Source of the DNA: Candidatus Zixiibacteriota bacterium
GTDB taxonomy: Bacteria > Zixibacteria > MSB-5A5 > GN15 > FEB-12
Length of the DNA stretch: 64,000 nt
Assembly (NCBI GenBank): GCA_035380245.1
Contig: DAOSXA010000002.1
Span: 744,001 to 808,000, forward strand
Direction of reading: 5' to 3'
The notes under the pieces are model-generated. The model ran no database searches. It saw only the letters and a program-made list of their open reading frames with translations, and was not told the origin of the DNA. Positions within the stretch are counted from its first letter, which is position 1. Each line of letters begins with the position of its first letter. Of this stretch, positions 8,619-18,100 are shown piece after piece. The position numbers and the translations under genes are program-made.

Positions 8619-9770
8619 TCAGCATTTCTTATGCAACAGATCCAGAAACCAGGGTAAATTGCATGAAGCCCGATGATCGTTGCCGCTCGATTGTCTTGTC
8701 TGCGACACCAGAAAACGCCGAGAGGCATTGATCATATCGGCGGTCTTGTCCAGCCGTTTCATGTCCTCGGAACATGGCGATGAAGATAATTTTACTTCAA
8801 CGGCCCAAGACTCCGTTCCGAAATCCAGAACTAAATCTAACTCATGTTGATCGCTGGTTCTGAAATAGTAGGCATCGAAGTTCCTCCCGTGTAAGTTCAG
8901 TTCACCAAGCACCTGCTCTATAACGAAACCTTCCCAGCTTGCGCCTACCCATGGTTGATTTAGCAAAGTTCGTTTATCCGGTACATTCATGAGAGCATGA
9001 AGCAGACCGCTGTCGCGCCAATATATTTTGGGGCTTTTAACCAGTCGCTTTCTGATGTTGACCTGATATGGACGAAGCCGACGAATCAGGAAGGCGCCTT
9101 CGAGGTAGTCGAGATAGTTATTAACCGTCTTGTAAGTAAGTCCCAGGCTCTGCCCTACTTGCGAAGCATTCCATATCTGACCGTGCAAGGCGGCAAGCAT
9201 GCGTATCATGCGGTCAGTTGTTTGGGGTTTTGCCGATAAACCCCACGAAGGCAGATCCCGCTGAGTCAACAACGATAAATAATCCACCTGCCATCGAGGA
9301 TATTGCTTTGGGGCCAAAATCCCACCATCGGGATAGCCACCGTAGAGCCATAGGCGGTCTCGAGAGGCTTTCGTATTAAGCTCAGTCATAAGCAGTGGTG
9401 TCAACTCGACTAACGACAAACGACCGGCCAACGATTCGGAAACCTGAACCATTAGCGACGGCGATACCGATCCAAGCAGGAGGAAACGACCCTTACGTTT
9501 GCGATCCCGGTCGATAGCTCCGCGCAGCCGAGTGAAGACCTCGGGCCAGGATTGAGCTTCATCAAGAATCACCAGGTCCTTTCCCGACACTAACGTATCC
9601 CAGTCAAGGTCCAGACGAAGGCGTTCGGATTCCTGTTCCAGATCAAAATAGATTCCAGCCAGACTCCGAGCCAGAGTCGTCTTACCGCTCTGACGGGGTC
9701 CGACCAGCGCTACTGACGGATATGCTTCCAAACGTTCCAGAAGCTGTTGTCGTATTTTTCGATGTATCAT
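8619..9770 (-). CDS. AAA+ ATPase with C-terminal DUF4143 domain
   Basis: This is a stand-alone P-loop ATPase of the AAA_14/DUF4143 type, common in bacteria and archaea and of unclear role. Counting from the ATG at 9770, Walker A is GPRQSGKTT (24-32) and Walker B is LVILDEAQ (66-73). The sensor region (LLLGSVSPSLM), a winged-helix middle (NASQVGQSLGLTYKTVNNYLDYLEGAFLIRRLRPY) and a C-terminal nuclease-like fold (ELDLVLDFGTESWAVEVKLS, resembling the D...ExK pattern) follow. The ExK motif suggests a PD-(D/E)XK-like fold; activity is not established. An in-frame TTG at 9779 is an alternative start. No Shine-Dalgarno is visible, and a long palindrome abuts the start. Such genes often move horizontally, and repeat-rich spacers flank this one. 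Confidence 0.88.
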   Translation of the reverse strand: MIHRKIRQQLLERLEAYPSVALVGPRQSGKTTLARSLAGIYFDLEQESERLRLDLDWDTLVSGKDLVILDEAQSWPEVFTRLRGAIDRDRKRKGRFLLLGSVSPSLMVQVSESLAGRLSLVELTPLLMTELNTKASRDRLWLYGGYPDGGILAPKQYPRWQVDYLSLLTQRDLPSWGLSAKPQTTDRMIRMLAALHGQIWNASQVGQSLGLTYKTVNNYLDYLEGAFLIRRLRPYQVNIRKRLVKSPKIYWRDSGLLHALMNVPDKRTLLNQPWVGASWEGFVIEQVLGELNLHGRNFDAYYFRTSDQHELDLVLDFGTESWAVEVKLSSSPCSEDMKRLDKTADMINASRRFLVSQTRQSSGNDHRASCNLPWFLDLLHKKC

Positions 9771-9808
9771 TTCTTGCAAAATAGAATTCTATTTCTAATT
9801 TGCAAGAA
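9771..9808 (-). promoter_or_regulatory. Nested palindrome at the start of the DUF4143 ATPase gene
   Basis: Outer arms TTCTTGCAAA (9771-9780) and TTTGCAAGAA (9799-9808) are perfect inverted repeats. They enclose an inner palindrome AAATAGAATTCTATTT (9779-9794). The element touches the ATG at 9770, and the sequence is strongly AT-rich compared with its surroundings. It looks like an operator or promoter region; which protein binds is unknown. Confidence 0.5.
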
Positions 9809-9959
9809 TTTTATTTAGCTGTAAGAGACTTCTATCCTAGACCTGAAGGAAGTTTTCCGCTTAAGGACAAAGAGAAGACAGACTCCCCACTCAAGAGGTG
9901 GAGCACCGAAAAGAACAAACCCCACGTTATAGCTGTCAGGACCGTGGCAGGTTTCGGGG

Positions 9960-10086
9960 GGATTCGCTCCACGATCCAACCATGTCAGGTTCCAAGGAAC
10001 CCAAACCTACAAATGTTATTCTGTATGATATGGGGCAGACGAGGACGTCTGCCGCCCATGAGCAAGAGTCCTGACCTACGAATTTA
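9960..10086. repeat. Dispersed palindromic spacer repeat
   Basis: The spacer 9809-10093 contains a GGGGCAGAC...GTCTGCCGCCCA hairpin unit starting at 10032, ending in CCTGACCTACGAATT. Before it lies the phrase ACCATGTCAGGTT, also seen near 8565. The unit is nearly identical to the one at 11225. No gene is supported; a 95-codon plus-strand frame here consists of repeat sequence. Confidence 0.65.
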
Positions 10087-10093
10087 GGGGGGA

Positions 10094-11005
10094 TCAGTCG
10101 GTCGAGGCGGACTCTTTGGGTTCCGGGTCGACATGAATGATCGTGCGCTCAACATCCACGACGTTTTTAAGAACCTGTTTCTCCACCTCTTTGGCGATGG
10201 CGTGTCCCTCGCGCACGGTCAGGTCGGGATCGACCACGATGTGCAGCTCGACCTGGATCGACGAGCCGACATAACGAGCGCGGATATCGTGCACCTGATG
10301 AACACCCTCGACCGCCGAGGCATAGCTCATTATTTTTTTCAGTGTCTCAGGATCGGGGGCGGTGTCGACCACCTCTTTCATCGCACTCCAGGTGAGAGTT
10401 CCGCCAACACGGAAAATGAAGAACGTGACGACCAGCGTCGCGACGGCATCAGCCAGAGACCAGTCGGGGTTCAGATATGCCCCGGTAACACCGATCAACA
10501 CCGCAATCGAGCTAAGGGCGTCACTCCGATGATGCCAGGCGTTGCCGATCAGGGCTTTACTGCGGATGCGTCGCCCAATCCTGATCGTGTACCAGTACAT
10601 CGCCTCCTTAAGCACGATGCTGAAAAAAGCTGCGGCGATAGCCAGACGACCGGGATGTGAGGATTCATGTTCGTAGATCGAAAGAATCGCACTCCAGGCC
10701 AGACCAAATCCGATCAGGATCAAAATAATGCCGGTCAACATGGCGGCAATCGTTTCGATCCGGGCATGCCCGAACTGGTGGTCCTCGTCCTCCCCCTTAC
10801 GGCCCCAACGTAAACCGAGCAGGACAATCACGTCACTCACCAGATCAGAGATCGAATGAACGCCGTCGGCAATCAGCGCCTGACTGCGACCGAGGACGCC
10901 GGCAACGATCTTGACTCCTATTAACAGGATGTTTACGAACATCCCCACCCAGGTCACTCGCAGGCCCTGTTTGAGTTGCAGTTGTGCTTGTTCGGCGGTG
11001 CGCAT
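10094..11005 (-). CDS. Cation diffusion facilitator family transporter
   Basis: This is a 303-residue inner-membrane divalent metal/proton antiporter. After a short N-terminal cytoplasmic stretch come six predicted membrane helices. The family metal-site signatures are present: ADGVHSISDLVSD (residues 46-58) in helix 2 and WHHRSDA in helix 5. A loop HQFGHARIE follows helix 2, and the C-terminal cytoplasmic dimerisation domain runs from about 205 to 290 (VEGVHQVHDIRARYVG...VELHIVVDPDLTVREGHAIAKEVE). The metal cannot be told from sequence; zinc, iron, cobalt or manganese are all possible. The ATG at 11005 has only a weak Shine-Dalgarno (GTGAGGA). It stands alone between two repeat-rich spacers. 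Confidence 0.92.
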   Translation of the reverse strand: MRTAEQAQLQLKQGLRVTWVGMFVNILLIGVKIVAGVLGRSQALIADGVHSISDLVSDVIVLLGLRWGRKGEDEDHQFGHARIETIAAMLTGIILILIGFGLAWSAILSIYEHESSHPGRLAIAAAFFSIVLKEAMYWYTIRIGRRIRSKALIGNAWHHRSDALSSIAVLIGVTGAYLNPDWSLADAVATLVVTFFIFRVGGTLTWSAMKEVVDTAPDPETLKKIMSYASAVEGVHQVHDIRARYVGSSIQVELHIVVDPDLTVREGHAIAKEVEKQVLKNVVDVERTIIHVDPEPKESASTD

Positions 11006-11129
11006 AATCGTGTATCCTCACAGATCGTTAACGACCACAGAATAGGCATGGTCAACCGTTGCGGTCAACAAGTAAGAAACAGTTGGAAAGGCCGGAGTTT
11101 ATAATCTGACACTATTGGCGATTCGCCGA

Positions 11130-11443
11130 CATAGGGGAGACGTCTGCCGCCCACACATCCGAAGGGCCGCAAAATAAAGTCCGGGATCGCAGGGATCCCG
11201 GACTACGAACATTTGCGTTTTCAAGGGGCAGACGAGGACGTCTGCCGCCCACGAGCAAGGGGCCTGACCTACGAATTCTTCCCACCCGAGGGGGGGGGCA
11301 CCTAAAAAGATAAAGATGGATTCCCGCTTTCGGGGGAAAGACGTTTTGCGGGGTGTGGCTGCTACAGGTGCAGACGAGACGTCTGCCGCCCACGAGCAAG
11401 GGTCCTGACCCACGAATTCTTCCCACCCGAGGGGTGGGGCACC
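11130..11443. repeat. Cluster of dispersed palindromic repeats
   Basis: Within the 660-bp spacer 11006-11665 at least three units share GCAGAC(GAG)GACGTCTGCC plus CGCCCACGAGCAAGG and CCTGACCTACGAATTC. They lie at about 11131-11155 (partial), 11225-11302 and 11367-11443. Two full units end in a CCCACCCGAGGGG-type palindrome and GGCACC. The units form hairpins from GGCAGAC/GTCTGCC arms. Minus-strand frames of 104 and 141 codons here are repeat sequence and not genes. Confidence 0.8.
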
Positions 11444-11477
11444 AAGAAAATGAAAATAGGCTTTTGCGTTCGGGAGT

Positions 11478-11615
11478 GTTGAAAAAGCCGTACGCGCGGA
11501 TGTTCAGCAAGACACGTCTATAATGCGGGCGACACAAGGCCGCCCGCTACGCGAGGTTATGCCTCTCAAACGCGTAGCGGCGGGGCTTGTCTCCGCCGCG
11601 ATTGAGGTTTGTCAA
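11478..11615 (-). repeat. MITE-like element, copy 1 (138 bp)
   Basis: Read on the minus strand this starts GTTGACAAACC and ends GGCTTTTTCAAC, near-perfect terminal inverted repeats. Inside are two GC-rich hairpins, GGCGG...CCGCC and GCGGGCG...CGCCCGC, around CGCGTAGCGG blocks. The same element occurs at 60801-60940 and 63031-63169. Confidence 0.8.
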
Positions 11616-11665
11616 CAATCCGTGGACGGATGGACCACCGACGTCTGCCACCCACGAAATCAGAA

Positions 11666-12385
11666 TTAAATCGAGCGGACCGGCAAATGTTGCGGATCGT
11701 CGATAAGAATGTGCTCCTTGAGCGTGAACGCCTCGGCAAAAGCCACCCCGACCAATTGCCCAAGTTGCGCGGCGCGGGTGCGCATCAACTCGTAGACATC
11801 CAGACCGGGTTGAAATATATGCTTGGCCGTGACCGGATTGCCGAACTGCGACCGGTACGCCGCCACCGCTTTAAATTTCTGCTCAAGAAAATCGGAGATA
11901 TCGACCAGGAAAGAATAATCGGTGTTACGAAAATAGGAGGCATAAGCGATCTTGCGGGGTCGGAACGGTTCACCCGGCAGGTCGAGTTTTTTCAAATCGG
12001 CGAGATAACATGCGTCATAGCCCAGCCGCGAACAAGCAAGATGATCGGGATGACGTTGTTCCCAGTGCGGAAGAATCACCAGTTCCGGGCGTAGACGACG
12101 GATCGTCTCGGCAATTTTCAGTTTGTTGGCTTGCGTATATTCGAGCGCCGAGTCGGGCAAACCGAGATTCTCGCGCATGGTCAATCCCATGACTTTGGCT
12201 GCGGCAGCAGCTTCGACGGCGCGATCGTGCTCGGTCCCGAGCGTTCCCATCTCACCGGCGGTCAGGTCCAGCACGCCGGTTTTACGACCGAGCGAGGCCA
12301 TCTTGCACATAAAACCGCCGGAAGTGATCTCGACATCGTCGGGATGAGCGGCGATAGCCAGGACATCGAGGTCGTGGTCAGGCAT
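11666..12385 (-). CDS. bshB1: Bacillithiol biosynthesis deacetylase BshB1
   Basis: BshB1 is a zinc-dependent deacetylase of the PIG-L/LmbE family that removes acetate from GlcNAc-malate, the second step of bacillithiol synthesis. The zinc motif AHPDD is at residues 13-17, followed by TAGEMGTLGT, NLGLPD, ILPHWEQRHPDHLACSR with further metal or catalytic histidines, and YFRNTDYSFLVDISDFLEQKFKAVAAYRSQF. The ATG at 12385 (239 residues) has AGGAG about 7 nt upstream; reading from 12418 adds 11 unsupported residues. It overlaps the bshA stop by 8 bp, which implies translational coupling. It is the last gene of the tetR-tolC-RND-bshCAB run; repeats follow. Confidence 0.94.
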   Translation of the reverse strand: MPDHDLDVLAIAAHPDDVEITSGGFMCKMASLGRKTGVLDLTAGEMGTLGTEHDRAVEAAAAAKVMGLTMRENLGLPDSALEYTQANKLKIAETIRRLRPELVILPHWEQRHPDHLACSRLGYDACYLADLKKLDLPGEPFRPRKIAYASYFRNTDYSFLVDISDFLEQKFKAVAAYRSQFGNPVTAKHIFQPGLDVYELMRTRAAQLGQLVGVAFAEAFTLKEHILIDDPQHLPVRSI

Positions 12386-13511
12386 CGAGAATCTCCTGAT
12401 AATACGATTCATATTCACCGACTATCTTATCGGCGGAGAAACGTCGCCGAGCGATTTCAGCCGCCGCCTTGCGAAATTCCTTATGGCGCTCGGTATCCTT
12501 GAGCAGGGCAATCGCCGCACGCGCCATGGAGGTAGTATCCCCTACCGGCAACAGGAAACCATCGCGGTAGTCATCAACCACCTCGACCAGACCGGTCCCC
12601 TGCGTCCCGATCACCGGCACGCCGCAGGCCAGCGCCTCCAACGCCGCCAGACCGAACGACTCCTCTTCCGAAGGCATTAAAAACAAATCGGCGCACGGCA
12701 ACACCGCCTCAACCCGGCTCTGGTTGCCCAGGAAAATGACCCGGTCGCCCAGACCTTTCTTGTTAATCTGGCGACGCGCCAGAATCGTGTCGGGTCCCTC
12801 ACCGATCAGCAGCAGGCGAGCGGGCAGTTCCTGCCGGACTTTGTCGAAAATGTCGATCACATCGAGCGTCCGCTTGACCGGGCGGAAGTTGGAGACATGA
12901 GCCAGCAGGAACTCGTCATCCTGAACGAACTCAGTGCGACTGCAATGACTCATCTTGGGCTGAAAACGGAGGTCATCGAAAAAGTTATGGACTACCCGGA
13001 TATCTTTCTCGATCTCAAACACCTGTCTGGTTTCATCGGCAAGGTATTTCGAAACGGCCGTCAGGCCGTCGGAGGCACGGATCGAAAAGCGCGTGATGTC
13101 GTAATAAGACGGATCAGCCCCGACCAGGGTAATATCGGTCCCGTGCAAGGTAGTTATGATTTTCGGTTGTTTGGTGGGGCTGTTCTGCTGAAGCAACTGA
13201 CGCGCGAGATAAGCACAGGCAGCATGCGGGATGGCATAATGAACGTGCATGATATCGAGCTCGAAGTTGCGAGCGACTTCGGCCATTTTAGCCGCCAGGG
13301 TCAGCGTATACGGCGGATATTTGAACAGCGGATAGGCGGTTGTTTCGACGCCGTGATACATGAGATTCGTCTGGTATTTGTCCAGCCTGAACGGCAGGGC
13401 ATACGAAACGAAATGAACCTGGTGTCCTCTGGCCGCCAGTTGCTGTCCCAACTCGGTCGCCACGATTCCCGAACCACCGGCGACCGGATAACAGGTAATG
13501 CCGATAATCAT
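12378..13511 (-). CDS. bshA: N-acetyl-alpha-D-glucosaminyl L-malate synthase BshA
   Basis: This is a GT4-family glycosyltransferase that joins UDP-GlcNAc to L-malate in the first step of bacillithiol synthesis. The N-terminal domain has GITCYPVAGGSGIVATELGQQLAARGHQVHFV and HVHYAIPHAA, both typical of BshA. The C-terminal Rossmann domain carries FLGNQSRVEAVLPCADLFLMPSEEESFGLAALEALACGVPVIG, the nucleotide-sugar E...E signature. At 377 residues it is full length. The ATG at 13511 follows the bshC stop by 5 bp, with only weak ribosome-binding sequence (AGGCGAT), consistent with coupling to bshC. Confidence 0.95.
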   Translation of the reverse strand: MIIGITCYPVAGGSGIVATELGQQLAARGHQVHFVSYALPFRLDKYQTNLMYHGVETTAYPLFKYPPYTLTLAAKMAEVARNFELDIMHVHYAIPHAACAYLARQLLQQNSPTKQPKIITTLHGTDITLVGADPSYYDITRFSIRASDGLTAVSKYLADETRQVFEIEKDIRVVHNFFDDLRFQPKMSHCSRTEFVQDDEFLLAHVSNFRPVKRTLDVIDIFDKVRQELPARLLLIGEGPDTILARRQINKKGLGDRVIFLGNQSRVEAVLPCADLFLMPSEEESFGLAALEALACGVPVIGTQGTGLVEVVDDYRDGFLLPVGDTTSMARAAIALLKDTERHKEFRKAAAEIARRRFSADKIVGEYESYYQEILDA

Positions 13512-13516
13512 ATCGC

Positions 13517-15133
13517 CTAAAATTCCCTCATATCGAGCAGTTGATGGTCGGTGATTTCCGGTTCGATCCGGTCGAACAGACGGTCGACAAACCTTAGACC
13601 GTATTTACCGATAAAATAGCAGACATTCAACGCCCGCTCCTGCAATCCTCGGTTGGGGTATAGGGCATTGTAAAGCCGATAGATACGGCTGCGAGTGTCG
13701 CTCTGGCTTCTCTTGTAACTCGCGAATGTCTTGCTTTCGAGATTCTTCAACGCAAAGTCGATTTTACCCTGTGTTTGTTCCGCGAATTTGGCCAATCCTT
13801 TATCGAACTGCAAAGATTCGTTTTTGAACTTGTTGATATGATATTCGATGTCATGACGGAGCATGGCGAAGCCCTTCTCCACATCTCCCGGGAAAGACTC
13901 CAATAGAATTCGATTTATCAGTCGCTCGACATCGCAGGTCAACTCACGGAACTCGATGTGATTATCGTGAATCATTTCGGCATAACGAGCCTCAATCACC
14001 GTCACGGTGGGGCGCGCTTTGTGATACGGAGCGGGCAAATCGAACAACTCGAACAGACCGTTCATCTGGGCCAGATAAGCAATCTCAGCCGGTCCTCCCT
14101 TCTGGCTCAAAGTCGGGAAAAGATAAGACTGCAAAACCGGCCGGGTCATGACATCGGTCGAGAAACGATCCGGCTCCTTGCGAATCAGGTCGATCAATTC
14201 AGCACAAGTGAAATTCGTTTCACCCACAGTGAAATTATCACCGTTCCTCAGTACCGGTTGACGACCTTCCTGCACACAGAACAGGTGAGCCGACTCGTTT
14301 TTTTTCTCCACCTGGGTATGATAACCGTTTTCGACCAGATCGGTGTTGGCGCGGTCGATGGAAGTATGAAGGTCGTTCTGCTTGAGGATAATTTCTTCGA
14401 ATAACGGCGCGGCTATCTTCTTGGCCCCGGCATCGTTCGGGGAGAACAGAATCAGGCCGTGTCTGCCCATCAGGGCGGTCATCATTTTGCCGAAAGCGCT
14501 TACCATCGTGTCCGAAGTCGTGTAGCAGCGGTCGACCAGATCATACAACTCGTCCGTGAAATCCGATTCGCCCAACGCTGCCTTGAGCTCCATTTTCCAG
14601 CGCTCTAGCTCAGCGGCATTATCATATTTCACCTGACCGGTGGGCAACGCCGCAGGGGGCGGCGAGTCATACGAAATTTTAACGATCTCTCCCCGGCGAT
14701 CCAGCACGAAAGAGTGATTGGCCTCATCGAAATCGTGATCGTCGCCGGCAATCCAGAAAACCGGTACGACCGACCGTTTGAGCTGGCGGGCATACTCGGC
14801 CGCCGCCTTTATTATCCCGATAGCTTTCACCTGCACCAGCAACGGTCCGGTGATCAATCCGGCTTGCTGACCTGAGAAAACACACAAGGTCCGGGGATCG
14901 GCCAGCAGCTCGATATTGGCCATGGTCGCTTCTGAGGCGCCGAATGACTCGTTTTGAGCTTTCAGCAAAGCGACCAGTTGTTCACGCGGGAACGCTCTCT
15001 GATCGAGGGCATAGGCGGTCGCCTCAAGACTCGGCGAGGCGAAAAAACGCCGGGCCGAGTCTTTTTCGGACACAAAATCAAGATAGAAATCGGAATAGCC
15101 CATTCCTTTAAACGGGGCTATATGACAGTTCAT
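13517..15133 (-). CDS. bshC: Bacillithiol biosynthesis cysteine-adding enzyme BshC
   Basis: BshC is assigned to the last step of bacillithiol synthesis, adding cysteine to GlcN-malate. The 538-residue protein shows family segments CVFSGQQAGLITGPLLVQVKAIGIIKAA, VPVFWIAGDDHDFDEANH and GLILFSPNDAGAKKIAAPLFEE. A central coiled-coil stretch (EKGFAMLRHDIEYHINKFKNESLQFDKGLAKFAEQTQ) is followed by NALYPNRGLQERALNVCYFIGKYG. I chose the ATG at 15133 (AGGAG 4-5 nt upstream); an in-frame TTG precedes it. The start overlaps the stop of the RND pump (TGATG), so the two are translationally coupled. That places bacillithiol synthesis in the efflux operon. Confidence 0.94.
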   Translation of the reverse strand: MNCHIAPFKGMGYSDFYLDFVSEKDSARRFFASPSLEATAYALDQRAFPREQLVALLKAQNESFGASEATMANIELLADPRTLCVFSGQQAGLITGPLLVQVKAIGIIKAAAEYARQLKRSVVPVFWIAGDDHDFDEANHSFVLDRRGEIVKISYDSPPPAALPTGQVKYDNAAELERWKMELKAALGESDFTDELYDLVDRCYTTSDTMVSAFGKMMTALMGRHGLILFSPNDAGAKKIAAPLFEEIILKQNDLHTSIDRANTDLVENGYHTQVEKKNESAHLFCVQEGRQPVLRNGDNFTVGETNFTCAELIDLIRKEPDRFSTDVMTRPVLQSYLFPTLSQKGGPAEIAYLAQMNGLFELFDLPAPYHKARPTVTVIEARYAEMIHDNHIEFRELTCDVERLINRILLESFPGDVEKGFAMLRHDIEYHINKFKNESLQFDKGLAKFAEQTQGKIDFALKNLESKTFASYKRSQSDTRSRIYRLYNALYPNRGLQERALNVCYFIGKYGLRFVDRLFDRIEPEITDHQLLDMREF

Positions 15134-18100
15134 CAATTCTCCTGATCAAACTTGATCTGATCCGGACTATAGTAGGTTTTTCGCCGAAACACAAACGATA
15201 CCGTATCATCGATAATCGTGTAAACCACCGGCACTACCACCAGGGTCAGGACGGTCGACGAGATCATCCCGCCGATAACGGCCTGCGCCATACCGGACCG
15301 AATTTCCGCTCCCGGTCCCAGTTCCAGCGCCAGCGGCAACATACCGAAAACGGTGGCCAGGGTGGTCATCAGAATCGGCCGCAGACGCAACGGTCCCGAG
15401 ATCAGGATCGCCTCGGTTCTATCAACACCTTTAGCGCGCTGTTGTTTCACGAAATCGATCAGGAGAATAGCATTTTTCGTTACCAGCCCCATCAGCATCA
15501 CAATCCCGATCATCGACATGATCGAAAGCGACGAATGGAAAACCAGGAGACCGACCATAGCCCCGACCACCGCCAATGGCAGCGAGAGCATGATCGAGAG
15601 AGGATCGAAAAACGACTCATATTGCGAGGCCAAAAGCAGGTAGATGAAAATGATGGCCAGAACCAGAGCGCTTAGGATATTCGAGAACGACTCGTTCATG
15701 ATCTCCTGGGTTCCGGTCGGGACGATCTTATAGCCCGGAGGAAGTTGAATCGAGTCGGCCCGATTAATAATCTCCTGAGCAATGGTACCGGCAAAATAAC
15801 CGGTCAGAACGTTGGCGTTGACGCGAGCCTCGCGCTGACGATCATAGCGCAGATATTCACCGATAGCGGAGGATTTCTCGATGGTTGCCACACGGTTAAG
15901 CGGCACCAGCAGTTTTTCGACACCGGCGACTTTCTTGTCGCTCTCGATCAGGATGCGTCCGATATCGTCCGCCGACGAGCGATATTTCTCGTCCAGTTGA
16001 ACCCGGACATCGTATTCTTCGTCTCCTTCGCGGTAACGTGTCACCACATCTCCCTCGACGAGAGAACGTACGGTCATCGGCAAAGTGTAGAGACTCAGCC
16101 CGAGGTCGTCGGCTGCTCGGCGATCGATTCGTATCTGCAGTTCCGGCTTGCCTTCTTCAAGGGTATTGTCAATGTCGATAGCTCCCGGAATCGTCTCGGC
16201 GATGCCTTCGACCTCGTGCACGAGGCGTGTCAAAGTGGCCAGGTCATCACCACGGACAGAGATTTCAATCGCCTTGGAGGAACCGGCTTCTTCATCACCG
16301 CTGCCGACCGAGTATTTAATGCCGGGGATATTGCGAAGCAGTATTCGCGTGGAATCCATGATCTGTAACGCCGAAAGCTCACGCTCTTCGACCGGAGTCA
16401 AGGTTATGAAAATTCCTCCCTCGTTCACCGGGGAATTACCGCTCCCGATCGTCACGTACTGGTTGGTGACTTCCTTGAGCTGCCCGACGATCGCCTCAAC
16501 CTGGGCAATCCTGCGGGAGGTTTCCTGCAAATCGGTGCCGGGCGGAGTTTTTATCTCAACCCGCATCTTGGCGTTGTCGGCATTCGGAATGAACTCCTGC
16601 CCAACCTGTGTACCGACCACCAAAGCGGCAACAAACGAAAGCGTGGCAACCAACATGGTAATGAAACGGTGCCTTAAAGCCCACGCCAGCGTGCGTTCAT
16701 AACGCGGTTTGAGCGCATCGAAAGCCACGTTCCACAGGTTGAGAATTCGGCGGATCGGCATCCAGAGTTGCCACAACAATGAGCTGTCGGCGGCTTCTTC
16801 CTTTTCCCTTTGACGCGTAGACCGAAGCCAGCGCGACGACAACATCGGGGTCAGGCTGAACGCCACGAAAAGCGAAATCAACACCGCGAACGCGACCGTC
16901 ATCCCGAACTGGTAGAAGAAACGACCCATGATCCCTTCCATGAAGGCCACCGGCAGGAATACCACCATAATGGAGAAGGTCGTCGCGGCAACGGCCAAGC
17001 CGATTTCCTTGGTCCCCCAGAAAGCGGCGTTGAACGGGGTTTTGCCTTCGTCCAGATGGCGATAGATGTTCTCCACCACCACGATGGCATCGTCGATCAG
17101 AATACCCACCGCCAGCGACAAGCCGAGCAAAGTCATGAAGTTAATGGTGAAACCGAGGAATTTCATGAGGGTGAAAGTGGCAATGATCGAAAGCGGAATC
17201 GAGATACCGGTGATAATCGTCGGCCGGATGTTCAACAGGAACAGGAAAATAACCAGCACGGCCAGGGCGGTGCCGACCTGGATGTTGAACAGTACCTCGT
17301 GAATGGAATCGTTGATCCATACCGAGTCATCGTTAACCACCACGATCTTGATGTCCGGCGGCAGTTCTTCCTTCAACTCGTCGATAACCTCACGGGCCCC
17401 GGCGGTCATTCTCACAACGTTGGCGCCGGATTGAAGAATCAGATTGGCGCCGACCGCCGACACTCCGTTTAGGCGCGACAGGGAGCGTTGCTCCTCGATC
17501 GTGTCCAACACCGTGGCGATATTGGCCAGATAGATCGGTGTCCCGTTCACGTTTTTCACGACAACGCTGTCCAGTTCTCCGACGCGTTTCACCTTGCCGA
17601 GCATGCGGACCAGGTATTCACGCGATGATTCCGTAATTCGTCCGCCGGGTATTTCCAGGTTGCCCGCCATGACGGCGTTGTTGACGTCGTTGTATGAAAT
17701 CTGATACGACTCCATTTTGATCGGATCCAGGGCTACCCGAATCTCACGCTCGGAGCCGCCGACAATATCCACCGAGCCGACGCCGGTGATAGTTTCCAGC
17801 CTCGGTTTAATTTTGTCCTCGACCAACGTGGTAACTTCTTTCGCGGACCTCAAGCCGGAGATAGCGAGCGACATGACCGGCAGCGCACCGGGATCGTACT
17901 GAGAAACCACCGGGTCTTCGATATCCTCCGGGAGATCGGCGCGAATCCCGGCCACTTTTTCACGGACATCCTGGGCCGCTACCGCGCCGTCCACTTCGAG
18001 ATCGAACTCGATGAACAAAAGCGAATATGCCTCCTGCGACTGGGCGTAGATGTGCCGCACGCCGGATATCTGATTGGTTACCTCCTCGATCCGCTTGGTA

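Noticed and set aside
9800..10087. Plus-strand 95-codon frame
   Set aside because: It begins in the palindrome and is made of spacer repeat sequence, with no ribosome-binding site or family match.
11099..11537. Minus-strand frames of 104 and 141 codons
   Set aside because: They run through the dispersed repeats and a MITE-like element; similar peptides arise at 60.9 and 63.1 kb from the same repeat.
8225..11660. CRISPR array
   Set aside because: The repeats here are irregularly spaced, differently truncated and carry no unique equal-length spacers; no cas genes are present.
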